The translations under genes were made by a program, and so were the position numbers. The notes below the pieces were generated by a model. That model was not told the origin of the DNA. It searched no databases and was given only the letters and a program-made list of their open reading frames with translations. DNA of 64,000 nucleotides from Microbacterium oxydans (GTDB lineage: Bacteria; Actinomycetota; Actinomycetes; Actinomycetales; Microbacteriaceae), in assembly GCF_900095745.1 (NCBI RefSeq), contig NZ_FMIR01000015.1:372001-436000 (forward strand). Reading direction: 5' to 3'. This document shows, piece by piece, positions 15,981-24,385 of this stretch (the first letter of the stretch is position 1; each line of letters begins with the position of its first letter).

Positions 15981-17168
15981 TCAGCCGCCGAGGCCGGCCC
16001 GCCGCACCGCATCACCCATCGCCGCGAACGCCTCTTCGAGGATCGGACGCGGGGTCGCGAACACGACCCGGACGAAGCCCTCCGCCCCACGTCCGAGCAG
16101 CCGTCCCTCGGTGAGCACGACCCCAGCCTGCTCGCGGAAGAACTCCGCCGGCGGACCGGGGATGCCGAGCGCACGGGTGTCGATCCAGCCGATGTAGGTG
16201 GCGTCGGGCACCCGGTACACGGCGCCGGGCAGATGCTCCGCCACCAGCGAGGCGAGCTCCCGCCGCGACCCGTCGAGGTACTCGAGCACATCGGAAAGCC
16301 AGGGCTTGCCCTCGCGATACGCGGCCGTCGACGCCACGACACCGAGGGTCGACGCCCCGTGCTGCACCGCGAACCCGAACCGCTTGTACAACTGCTGATC
16401 CGCGTCGTTCGAGGTGATCAGCTGTGCGGTCTTCAGCCCCGGGACGTTCCACGCCTTCGACGCGCTCGTGCCTGTCACGGTATGCGCGGCCGTCGCCTCC
16501 GACACCGACGCGTACGGCACGAACGGTGCGCCGTCGTAGCGCAGCGGCGCGTGGATCTCATCCGCGAACACCCGGCCGCCGTGCCGCTCGACGATCGCGG
16601 CGATGGCCTCGAGCTCATCACGACCGACGATCGTGCCGGTGGGGTTGTGCGGGTTGCAGAGCACGAGCGTCCGCGCCCCCGCGGCGAACGCCTCGTCGAT
16701 GCGCTGCAGGTCGTGCTGCCAGCGTCCGTCGACCTCGACTCCGGGGACCTCGATCACCGGATGCCCGATCGCCGGCAGATATGTCAGGAACGGCATATAT
16801 GCCGGAGTCGGCACGATCACCGGCGAGCCAGCGGGTGCATACTCCTGCACCGCGACCCCGAGCGCGGCCATCACATCCGAGACCGGATGCACGCGCTCCG
16901 GGTCGACAGCCCAGTCGTACTCGCTCCGCATCCATCCGGCGGTGGCCTCCCCCAGCTCCGCGGCCTGCGGCGGTGAGAGGTACCCGAGGTTCTCGTCGTC
17001 GACCGCCCGGTGCAGCGCCGCCGCGATCTCGGGCGCGATCCCGAAGTCCATCTCCGCCACCCATGCCCCGATACGACCGGGGTGCAGACTCCACTTGCGG
17101 CTTTGCGGCCTGTCGAGGAACAGGCGGGTGCGTTCGTCGAACGGATGCGGGGAGGCGTGTGCGGTCAT
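15981..17168 (-). CDS. MalY/PatB-type PLP-dependent C-S lyase or aminotransferase
   Basis: A 395-residue fold-type I PLP enzyme. NPHNPTG at 172-178, DEIH at 203-206 (the Asp contacts the pyridine nitrogen) and SASKAWN with the Schiff-base Lys238 are the signatures of the MalY/PatB subgroup, whose members cleave cystathionine or cysteine conjugates to pyruvate, ammonia and a thiol. GLKTAQLI after the lysine fits the same group. ATG 17168 gives the family start; the open frame upstream is not conserved-looking. Whether it serves methionine synthesis or sulfur recycling is not shown by its neighbours. Confidence 0.88.
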   Translation of the reverse strand: MTAHASPHPFDERTRLFLDRPQSRKWSLHPGRIGAWVAEMDFGIAPEIAAALHRAVDDENLGYLSPPQAAELGEATAGWMRSEYDWAVDPERVHPVSDVMAALGVAVQEYAPAGSPVIVPTPAYMPFLTYLPAIGHPVIEVPGVEVDGRWQHDLQRIDEAFAAGARTLVLCNPHNPTGTIVGRDELEAIAAIVERHGGRVFADEIHAPLRYDGAPFVPYASVSEATAAHTVTGTSASKAWNVPGLKTAQLITSNDADQQLYKRFGFAVQHGASTLGVVASTAAYREGKPWLSDVLEYLDGSRRELASLVAEHLPGAVYRVPDATYIGWIDTRALGIPGPPAEFFREQAGVVLTEGRLLGRGAEGFVRVVFATPRPILEEAFAAMGDAVRRAGLGG

Positions 17169-17364
17169 GGTCGTGGGTTCGCGCCGGCTCAGCCGACAGC
17201 GTCCGTACAGGACAGGTGAGGGGCACAGATCTCGGGCACGGGAAACTCCATTCACAGCGGGGTCCGACCAATCTACGGACGCCCCGCCCCGGTCGCACTT
17301 CGCGTTTCCATCCGTGACGACGGGCGCGGCATCCCGCGACGGCCCCGCGGATCCCGGAGCCCGC

Positions 17365-17378
17365 TGGTAACGTTCCCT
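17365..17378. promoter_or_regulatory. LacI-type operator 1 (autoregulatory)
   Basis: TGGTAACGTTCCCT, 12 of 14 bases as in the symmetric form TGGTAACGTTACCA, lies about 30 bases before the LacI gene. The same site recurs before the ROK gene and before the ABC binding protein. Confidence 0.65.
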
Positions 17379-17409
17379 AGATCGCACGCACGACATCCGG
17401 AGGGCAGTG

Positions 17410-18432
17410 ATGAGCGAACGAGCGCGCCGCCCGACCGTGAAAGAGGTCGCGACCCGAGCGGGCGTCAGCCCCATGACCGTGTCGCGCACGCTCTCGGGCG
17501 GGCTCAACGTCAAGCCCGACGTACAGCAGCGCGTCATGGAAGCCGTCGCCGAACTCGGCTACCACCGCAACGAGAACGCGCGCAGCATCCGCCCCGGCCA
17601 CAGCAGCGGACTCATCGGCGTCGCGATCACGAACATCGCCAACCCGTACTACAGCACCTTCGCGCTCGGCGTCGAAGAGGAGGCCGCGCTCACCGGCCGC
17701 CGCATCCTGCTCGGCAACACGTCGGAGGATGCCGCGCGCGAAGCCGACCTCGTCGGCGACTTCCTCGGCCGCCGCGTCGACGGACTCATCGTCGTGCCCG
17801 CCGGCCCCACTTCGGCCCACCTCGCGCACTCGCAGAGCCAGGGCGTGCCCGTGGTGCTCGCCTCCCGTCGCATCGACGGACTCGCGGTCGACAGCGTGGT
17901 GCTCGCTGACGACGACGGCGCGTACCGCGGAACGAGCGCACTCATCGACCACGGCCACACCCGCATCGGCTACCTCGGCAACGCGCTGTCGATCTTCACC
18001 GGCGAGCGTCGGTACGCCGGGTTCGTGCGTGCACTCGAAGAGCGCGGGCTCGCCGTCGACCCGAGCATCGTCGCCGCCAACCAGCAGACCGTCGACCAGG
18101 CCCGCGAAGCCACGCGGGCACTGCTCGGCGCGGAGCATCCGCCCACCGCGATCTTCTGCGCTAACAACCGCAACGCCATCGGTGCGCTCAAGGAGATCAG
18201 CGCCCAGCTCAACGCCGGATCCCGCGCCGCGGCCGACTTCCCCGAGATCATGAGCTTCGACGACTTCGAGCTCGCCGAGTTGTCCCCCGTGCCGATCAGC
18301 GTGATCGACCACGACCCGCGCGAACTAGGCCGCACGGTCACCCGCCTGCTGCTCGACCGCCTCGACGGCGGGGACCGGGACGCCGCGCCCCGCGAGGTCG
18401 AACTCCCGGTGTCGCTCCGCTCCGTGCGCTGA
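17410..18432 (+). CDS. LacI-family transcriptional repressor
   Basis: A 340-residue repressor: residues 8-55 hold the LacI helix-turn-helix and hinge (TVKEVATRAGVSPMTVSRTL), then a periplasmic-binding-protein-like sugar-sensing domain (LIGVAITNIANPYYS to IMSFDDFELAEL). ATG 17410 sits six bases after GGAGGG; GTG 17407 is too close. Operators of the same sequence before this gene, the ROK gene and the ABC gene point to it as the local repressor, released by a sugar or sugar phosphate that I cannot identify. Confidence 0.9.
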   Translation: MSERARRPTVKEVATRAGVSPMTVSRTLSGGLNVKPDVQQRVMEAVAELGYHRNENARSIRPGHSSGLIGVAITNIANPYYSTFALGVEEEAALTGRRILLGNTSEDAAREADLVGDFLGRRVDGLIVVPAGPTSAHLAHSQSQGVPVVLASRRIDGLAVDSVVLADDDGAYRGTSALIDHGHTRIGYLGNALSIFTGERRYAGFVRALEERGLAVDPSIVAANQQTVDQAREATRALLGAEHPPTAIFCANNRNAIGALKEISAQLNAGSRAAADFPEIMSFDDFELAELSPVPISVIDHDPRELGRTVTRLLLDRLDGGDRDAAPREVELPVSLRSVR

Positions 18433-18461
18433 GTCCGGAACTCCCCATATCCGGCCGGGTG

Positions 18462-18490
18462 TTGACACCCCCACACCTCGTTGATAACGT
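18462..18490 (+). promoter_or_regulatory. Promoter of the ROK-isomerase operon
   Basis: A perfect TTGACA (18462-18467) is followed after 17 bases by TAACGT (18485-18490), a weak -10 box that lies inside the LacI operator at 18482-18495. Repressor binding would block polymerase directly. Confidence 0.6.
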
Positions 18491-18495
18491 TACCA
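18482..18495. promoter_or_regulatory. LacI-type operator 2
   Basis: TGATAACGTTACCA, 13 of 14 bases of the symmetric consensus with central CG, overlapping the -10 region of the ROK operon promoter. Confidence 0.75.
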
Positions 18496-18536
18496 ATCAT
18501 CGACGACGCAGTCGGATGAGGCGACGAGGAGGCCGG

Positions 18537-19418
18537 ATGGAGCTGTGCATCGATTTCGGGGGCACCGAGATCAAGCTCGCCGTGATCGACGGCACCCGTG
18601 TCGTCGCCTCGGGCAGCATCCCCGTGCTCGGCAGCCCGGCCGACCTGGCCGCCGCCGCCACCGAAGCCCGCCGGCTCCTGACCGAGACCACCAGCCCCGC
18701 GGATGCCGTGGGCATCGCCGTCCCGGGCGTCGTCGACCCGACCAGCGGACGGATGCTGCACGCCAACGCCAAGTACGACTTCCTCGAGGGCCTCGACCTG
18801 AACAGCTGGGCGCTCACCGAGTTCAGCCTCCCCGCCGTGGTCGAGAACGATGCCAGGGCCGCCCTGATCGGCGAGACCTCGACGGGCAGCGCAGCCGGCG
18901 AGGGCGATGCGGTGCTCGTCACCCTCGGCACCGGCATCGGCACCGCGGCCATGATCGACGGCATGCCCCTGCGCGGACGCACCGGGCACGCCGGCATCCT
19001 CGGCGGACACCTCACGGTCGACCTCGACGGACCGATCTGCCCGTGCGGGAACATCGGCTGTGGCGAGGCGCTGGCGAGCACCTGGGCGCTCCCCTCCGGC
19101 ACCACCATGACCGAGGTCTTCACGACCGACGCGCACCCCGGCATCCGCGACCGCTTCCTGCACGTGTGGGGCGCGGTCGTCACCTCGCTCGTGCACTCGT
19201 ACGACCCGGCGGTGGTGATCCTGTCCGGCGGGATCCTGCGCGCGGGCGACGCGGTCCGCGCCCCGATCGAGGCCCACGTGCGCGCACACCTCTGGCCCTC
19301 GATGACGCCGCCGCACTTCGTCGTCCCGCCCGAGCCCGAACTCTCCGTCGCCCGCGGACTCAGCGTCCTCGCCCGCGCCACGACCATTCACACCGCCACA
19401 CCGCAGGAGGAACAGTGA
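18537..19418 (+). CDS. ROK-family sugar kinase
   Basis: A 293-residue ROK protein. The ATP phosphate loop DFGGTEIKL lies at 6-14, the sugar-binding tract ENDARAAL at 103-110, GHAGILGGH at 150-158 and the structural zinc cysteines at 168, 170 and 175 (CPCGNIGC). No helix-turn-helix is fused, so it is a kinase and not a repressor. It would phosphorylate glucose, mannose, fructose or a related sugar. ATG 18537 follows GAGGAGG. Its stop overlaps the GTG of the isomerase gene, which favours a kinase that supplies a hexose 6-phosphate to that enzyme. Confidence 0.88.
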   Translation: MELCIDFGGTEIKLAVIDGTRVVASGSIPVLGSPADLAAAATEARRLLTETTSPADAVGIAVPGVVDPTSGRMLHANAKYDFLEGLDLNSWALTEFSLPAVVENDARAALIGETSTGSAAGEGDAVLVTLGTGIGTAAMIDGMPLRGRTGHAGILGGHLTVDLDGPICPCGNIGCGEALASTWALPSGTTMTEVFTTDAHPGIRDRFLHVWGAVVTSLVHSYDPAVVILSGGILRAGDAVRAPIEAHVRAHLWPSMTPPHFVVPPEPELSVARGLSVLARATTIHTATPQEEQ

Positions 19419-21253
19419 CCACCCCGATCAGCGACATGCACGAAGGGCACACGACCCGAGGTCGCTACGACACCCAGCCCACCGTGGCGCTCCCCCCGGG
19501 CGAGCGCATCCTCCGCGGCACCGAGGGCTGGACCGACGCCGCCGAGCTCGCCGAGGCCTGCGCCCGCGTGACCGGCACCGCCCCCGTGCTGCTCGTCGAT
19601 GCGTATCCGGGAGTCGACGTCCCCGCCCTCACCACCGCAGTGCGCGACGCCCTGCCCGACTGGACCGTCGTCGACGTCGAGACCGCCGCCCTCCCGGTCG
19701 CCGAGGTCGAGCAGCTGATCGCCCCGAACCTCACCGACGACCGCGTCTTCGGCGTGATGAGCCACTTCACCCTGACCGACTTCTACGACGCCGCGAAGCT
19801 CGACACCCTCGCCGGCGGCATCACCCAAAGCCCCACCGTCGTGATCGGCTGGGGTGCCGCGCTCCTCGCCCCGCGCCTCGACGGCGCCTCCGCGACCGTG
19901 CTCGTCGACATGGCCCGCTGGGAGATCCAGCTGCGCCAGCGCAAGGGCGCCACGAACTGGCGCGCCGACAACGCCTCGGAAGACAACCTGCGCAAGTACA
20001 AGCGCGGCTTCTTCGTCGAATGGCGCGTCGCCGACCGACACAAGCGCAGCCTGTTCGACACGGTCGACTTCGTGCTCGACGGCAACGCGATCGCCCCGGC
20101 CGAACAGCATCCGGACTCCCCCGAAGCCGGCATGATCACCGGAAACGCGTTCCGCCAGGCACTGAAGGATGCCGCGCATCGGCCGTTCCGCGTCGTGCCG
20201 TTCTTCGACCCCGGAGTCTGGGGCGGCCAGTGGATGAAGAACCTCATCGGCCTCGACCCCTCGAAGGACAACTACGCGTGGTGCTTCGACTGCGTGCCCG
20301 AGGAGAACTCCCTGCTGCTCGAGGGAGAGGGCGGCGTGATCGAGATCCCCGCCCTCGACCTGGTCTTCCGCCGCCCGGTCGACTTGCTCGGCGCGAAGAC
20401 GTTCTCGCGCTTCGGCGCCGAGTTCCCGATCCGCTTCGACTTCCTCGACACGATGGACGGCGGCAACCTCAGCCTGCAGGTGCACCCGCTGACCGACTAC
20501 ATCCAGAACACCTTCGGCATGCACTACACGCAGGACGAGAGCTACTACATGCTCGACGTCGGCGACGATGCGGTGGTGTACCTGGGCACCAAGGAGGGCA
20601 TCGACCGTACCGAGATGCTGCAGGATCTGGCGACGGCGCAGGACGGCGAGCATCCGTTCCCCGCCGACAAGTACGTCAACTCGTTCCCGGCCCGCAAGCA
20701 CGACCACTTCGCCATCCCCGCCGGGACCGTGCACTGCTCGGGCGCGAACTCGATGGTGCTGGAGATCTCGGCGACGCCGTTCATCTTCACCTTCAAGCTC
20801 TGGGACTGGGGCCGCGTCGGCCTCGACGGCATCCCCCGCCCCGTGCACCTCGACCACGGCGCCCGCAACATCCAGTGGGACCGCGACACCACGTGGGTCG
20901 GCGACAACCTCCTCGGCCAGGTGAAGACCATCCGCACCGAGGGCGACGTGACCGAGGAGAGCACGGGCCTGCACGAGCTCGAGTTCATCGAGGTGCGCCG
21001 GCACTGGTTCACCGAGGGTGCCGACCACGACACCGAGGGCACGGTCAACGTGCTCAACCTCGTCGAGGGGGATGAGGTGCAGGTCGTCAGCCCGACCGGC
21101 ACCTTCGAGCCCTTCGTCATCCACTACGCCGAGACGTTCATCGTCCCGGCCGCAGTGGGGGCGTACCGGATCGAGCGCACGGAGAACTCGCGCAGCGCCC
21201 GCTTCGCGACCGTCAAGGCGTACGTGCGCGGCTCGCGCACGAGCGACAACTGA
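19415..21253 (+). CDS. Phosphomannose isomerase-like protein with long N-terminal domain
   Basis: A 612-residue protein. The C-terminal 350 residues are a type I mannose-6-phosphate isomerase cupin: the zinc tract LSLQVHPLTDY and DESYYMLDV, then GTVHCSGANSMVLEIS. It would interconvert mannose 6-phosphate and fructose 6-phosphate or a related aldose-ketose pair. The N-terminal 230 residues are an alpha/beta domain without a recognised active site, an arrangement seen in a subgroup of about 600 residues linked to sugar ABC loci. The start is GTG 19415 with AGGAGG upstream, overlapping the kinase stop by 4 bases. Confidence 0.8.
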   Translation: MTTPISDMHEGHTTRGRYDTQPTVALPPGERILRGTEGWTDAAELAEACARVTGTAPVLLVDAYPGVDVPALTTAVRDALPDWTVVDVETAALPVAEVEQLIAPNLTDDRVFGVMSHFTLTDFYDAAKLDTLAGGITQSPTVVIGWGAALLAPRLDGASATVLVDMARWEIQLRQRKGATNWRADNASEDNLRKYKRGFFVEWRVADRHKRSLFDTVDFVLDGNAIAPAEQHPDSPEAGMITGNAFRQALKDAAHRPFRVVPFFDPGVWGGQWMKNLIGLDPSKDNYAWCFDCVPEENSLLLEGEGGVIEIPALDLVFRRPVDLLGAKTFSRFGAEFPIRFDFLDTMDGGNLSLQVHPLTDYIQNTFGMHYTQDESYYMLDVGDDAVVYLGTKEGIDRTEMLQDLATAQDGEHPFPADKYVNSFPARKHDHFAIPAGTVHCSGANSMVLEISATPFIFTFKLWDWGRVGLDGIPRPVHLDHGARNIQWDRDTTWVGDNLLGQVKTIRTEGDVTEESTGLHELEFIEVRRHWFTEGADHDTEGTVNVLNLVEGDEVQVVSPTGTFEPFVIHYAETFIVPAAVGAYRIERTENSRSARFATVKAYVRGSRTSDN

Positions 21254-21360
21254 ACACGGAAACCGCACACAGCAACCCGAATGCAGCACCCATCGCGACG
21301 GATTCCCGCGGGAATCCCTTGCACCGCACTCATCACCTTGGTACCGTGAAACCAGATTTC

Positions 21361-21374
21361 TGGTAACGATACCA
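21361..21374. promoter_or_regulatory. LacI-type operator 3
   Basis: TGGTAACGATACCA, 13 of 14 consensus bases, 20 bases before the binding-protein gene. A TTGCAC box at 21319-21324 lies upstream, and a further overlapping palindrome (ACCAGATTTCTGGT, 21351-21364) precedes the site. Confidence 0.75.
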
Positions 21375-21394
21375 AACGAACAAGGGAGTTCTGA

Positions 21395-22663
21395 ATGATT
21401 TCGCGACGCACGATCGCCGCTGCCGCGGCCGGTCTCCTCCTCGGCACCCTGGCCCTCGCCGGGTGCTCCGGCGACTCCGGATCCGGAGACGCCGGAGAGG
21501 TGACCGGCACGCTCAACTTCTACACCGACAAGGCGGCGTGGAAGCCCGACTTCGAGTCGCTCAACGAGGTCAGCGGCGAGGCCGTCAACATCACCCTCAA
21601 GACCACCGGCTACTCGGACGCGAACCAGTACGACGCCTTCATCAAGCAGTCGTTCCGCACCGACAAGTCGCCCGGCCTGTTCACCTGGCACACCGGCGAC
21701 TCGCTCAAGCAGCTGGTCGACGAGGGTCTGGTCGCCGAGACCACCGACATCTGGACCAAGGCCGTCGACGAGGGCTGGGTGAGCGAAGACCTGCGCGACA
21801 GCTACACCTACGACGACAAGCAGTACTGCGTGCCGATGAACATCGCCTACTGGATCATGTTCTACAACAAGGCCGCCTTCGCCGACAACGGCATCGAGGT
21901 GCCCACCAGCTGGGACGAGCTGAACGACGCCGCCGAGACGCTGAAGGATGCCGGGGTCACCCCGTACTACCAGACCAGCGTGCTCTTCACCTTCCAGTGG
22001 TTCCAGCACCTGGTCGCCTCGACCGACCCCGACCTGTACGCCGGGCTCACCACGGGCGACGTCAAGTACACCGACCCCGAGATCGTCGACGTCATGAACG
22101 TGTGGCTCGAAGAGCAGGAGGCCGGCTGGTTCAGCGACGCGGGCAGCACCACCGATCCCGCGGTCGGCCTCAAGCAGGGCGACTACGCCATGATCAACTT
22201 CGGCACGTTCTTCGCGGGCAACCTCGAGGGCGCGGGCATGACCACCGACGACTACGGGATGTTCGCGATCCCGGCCGTCAACGACGACCTCGACGCCACC
22301 CCGGTGGCCGTCGAGTCGGGCCCGATCTGCACCGCCGAGAACTCGAAGCAGCGCGACCTCGGTCTCGCCTACGCCGAGTGGTGGATGTCGCCCGACGCGC
22401 AGACCGCCTGGAACGACGCTCATGGCGACGTGGCGTTCAACCCGAAGGCGAAGGTCGCAGACCCCGCTCTCGCCGAACTCGGCACCACGATCGCCGGCGA
22501 CGACTACATGCTGTACGACCGGTTCTTCGAGGCCATGCCGACCGAGATCGTGACCACCGCGATCGAGCAGTTCGGCGCCTTCAACGCCAACCCCGGCGAC
22601 CCGATGCCGTTCCTGGAGAAGATCCAGGCCACGGCTGACAAGTACTGGGCAGAGCAGGAGTAA
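21395..22663 (+). CDS. Carbohydrate ABC transporter substrate-binding lipoprotein
   Basis: A 422-residue family 1 solute-binding protein. A lipoprotein signal peptide ends at LALAGC with Cys24 as the lipidated residue, followed by a Ser/Gly/Asp-rich linker. The mature protein has the usual two-lobe pattern, with MFYNKAAFADNGIEVPTSWDE near residue 155 typical of sugar-binding members. It captures an oligosaccharide or glycoside outside the cell and hands it to the two permeases that follow. ATG 21395 follows AAGGGAGT. Expression should be repressed by the LacI protein through operator 3. Confidence 0.9.
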   Translation: MISRRTIAAAAAGLLLGTLALAGCSGDSGSGDAGEVTGTLNFYTDKAAWKPDFESLNEVSGEAVNITLKTTGYSDANQYDAFIKQSFRTDKSPGLFTWHTGDSLKQLVDEGLVAETTDIWTKAVDEGWVSEDLRDSYTYDDKQYCVPMNIAYWIMFYNKAAFADNGIEVPTSWDELNDAAETLKDAGVTPYYQTSVLFTFQWFQHLVASTDPDLYAGLTTGDVKYTDPEIVDVMNVWLEEQEAGWFSDAGSTTDPAVGLKQGDYAMINFGTFFAGNLEGAGMTTDDYGMFAIPAVNDDLDATPVAVESGPICTAENSKQRDLGLAYAEWWMSPDAQTAWNDAHGDVAFNPKAKVADPALAELGTTIAGDDYMLYDRFFEAMPTEIVTTAIEQFGAFNANPGDPMPFLEKIQATADKYWAEQE

Positions 22664-22670
22664 GCGTCGG

Positions 22671-23546
22671 ATGGCGCATCAGAAGTCGCCGTACCAGTGG
22701 TCCGCCCGGGGCTTCATCGCCCCGGGCGTGATCCTGGTCGCGATCCTGCTCTACCTCCCCCTGCTGTGGACGGTGTTCCTCAGCTTCACGAAGTACAACG
22801 GCCTCGGCAGCCCCGACTGGATCGGGCTCGACAACTACGTCGAGATGTTCACCGACGGCGACTTCGTGGGCTCCGCGATGAACACCGTGCTCTGGGTGAT
22901 CGGCACCCTGATCATCCCGGTCGGCATCGGCCTGGCGATCGCCCTGCTCACCTGGAACCTCGGCGGCGGCATCTGGCTGCGCCTCCCCTTCCTCATCCCC
23001 TACGCCCTCTCCGGCATCGGCGTCGGCGTGGTGTGGTCGTTCATCCTCTCCTCCGGCGGAGCACTCGATCAGGCCCTCGCCGCCTTCGGCGTGACCGACC
23101 CGCCGCGGTGGCTGCTGGATGCTCCGCTCAACACGATCGTCATGATCATCGCCTCGTCGTGGCAGGGCGTCGGCGTGAACGCGCTGCTGTTCACCATCGG
23201 CCTGCAGGCCATCCCGAAGGAGCCACTCGAGGCCGCCCGCATCGACGGCGCCGGCGGCGTGCGCCTGTTCACCAGCATCCTCTGGCCGATGCTCCGCCCG
23301 CTCACGGCGGTGGTCGTCGGGCTCTCGATCGTCGCGAGCCTGAAGACCTTCGACATCGTCTGGGGCATGACCAAGGGTGGTCCGGGCACCGTCTCGGAGA
23401 CCCTCGCTCTGACGATGTACAAGGAGACGTTCGTAAACAGCGACTACGGACTCGGCTCGGCGATCGCGGTGTTCCTCACCGTCATCACCCTGGTCGCGTC
23501 GGTGCTGTACCTGCGTCAGCAGCTCTCCCCGAAGAAGGAGATGTGA
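22671..23546 (+). CDS. Sugar ABC transporter permease (MalF type)
   Basis: A 291-residue inner-membrane permease with six predicted helices. The cytoplasmic EAA loop that docks the ATPase reads EAARIDGAGGVRLFTSILWP near residue 188. The gene starts 7 bases after the binding-protein stop and its own stop overlaps the next start (TGATG). No ATPase gene lies in the locus, so a shared MsiK-like ATPase encoded elsewhere is likely, as is usual in actinobacteria. Confidence 0.9.
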   Translation: MAHQKSPYQWSARGFIAPGVILVAILLYLPLLWTVFLSFTKYNGLGSPDWIGLDNYVEMFTDGDFVGSAMNTVLWVIGTLIIPVGIGLAIALLTWNLGGGIWLRLPFLIPYALSGIGVGVVWSFILSSGGALDQALAAFGVTDPPRWLLDAPLNTIVMIIASSWQGVGVNALLFTIGLQAIPKEPLEAARIDGAGGVRLFTSILWPMLRPLTAVVVGLSIVASLKTFDIVWGMTKGGPGTVSETLALTMYKETFVNSDYGLGSAIAVFLTVITLVASVLYLRQQLSPKKEM

Positions 23547-24358
23547 TGTCGAAGATCATCCGCACCGCCGTCCTCGTCATCCTCGGAATCGTGTGGCTGC
23601 TGCCCGCGTACCTCCTCGTCGTGAACGCGATGAAGGACCCGATGACCTTCACCTCGAAGGAGTCGTGGATCCCCACCGAGTTGCACCTGTTCGAGAACTT
23701 CGCCGACGCGTTCGAGCTCTCGGGCCTCGGCGACAGCATCCTCAGCACCCTCATCTACTCGATCGTCTCGCCGACCATCGCCGTGCTCGTGGGCGCCGCG
23801 GCCGGGTACGCGATCGTGGCACTGCGGCTCAAGCGCGGCTTCCTGTGGTTCGTCGTGATCTTCGGCGGCACGGTGTTCCCGCTGCAGATGGTGCTGCTGC
23901 CGCTGTTCGATGCGTACTCGCGCATCGGGCTCTTCGACACCCGCGTGGGCATGGTGATCATCTACACGGTGATCTCGATCCCGTTCTCGGCTTTCGTGAT
24001 GCGCAACTTCTTCACCGGCGTCGCGCACAACGTGTTCGAGGCCGCGGTGCTCGACGGCGCCACCACCTGGCGCATCTTCGTGCGGCTGTACCTGCCGATG
24101 GCGTCGAGCGCGCTGGTCGCGATCTTCATCCTGCAGGCGACCTTCGTGTGGAACGACCTGCTGCTCGGCCTCACGCTCAGCCAGTCCGACGACATCCGCC
24201 CCATCATCACGACCCTGTCCGGCATGCAGAGCACCTATGGCGGCGCGCAGATGTCGGTCGTGCTCGCCGCGGCCGTGCTCGTCTCGCTCCCGACCGTGAT
24301 CCTGTTCCTCTGCACGCAGCGGTTCTTCGCCAAGGGCCTCGCGCTCGGCCAGTACTGA
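23546..24358 (+). CDS. Sugar ABC transporter permease (MalG type)
   Basis: A 270-residue partner permease with six predicted helices and the EAA loop EAAVLDGATTWRIFVRLYLP near residue 170. The C terminus FFAKGLALGQY is typical of MalG-like proteins (usually ending ...GLTAGAVKG or similar). ATG 23546 shares its A with the stop of the first permease; AAGGAG lies upstream. Confidence 0.9.
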   Translation: MSKIIRTAVLVILGIVWLLPAYLLVVNAMKDPMTFTSKESWIPTELHLFENFADAFELSGLGDSILSTLIYSIVSPTIAVLVGAAAGYAIVALRLKRGFLWFVVIFGGTVFPLQMVLLPLFDAYSRIGLFDTRVGMVIIYTVISIPFSAFVMRNFFTGVAHNVFEAAVLDGATTWRIFVRLYLPMASSALVAIFILQATFVWNDLLLGLTLSQSDDIRPIITTLSGMQSTYGGAQMSVVLAAAVLVSLPTVILFLCTQRFFAKGLALGQY

Positions 24359-24385
24359 CCACTCTCCCGCCCCTCGAAAGGCATC

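Noticed and set aside
17169..17364. Coding extension of the MalY-type enzyme to 17537
   Set aside because: The extra 120 residues are Arg/Ser-rich without strand or helix pattern and overlap the LacI promoter; family members start at the chosen ATG.
19388..22423. Open frame of about 1010 codons on the minus strand
   Set aside because: It is antisense to the isomerase and binding-protein genes, which have clear motifs. Long antisense frames arise here because third positions are almost always G or C.
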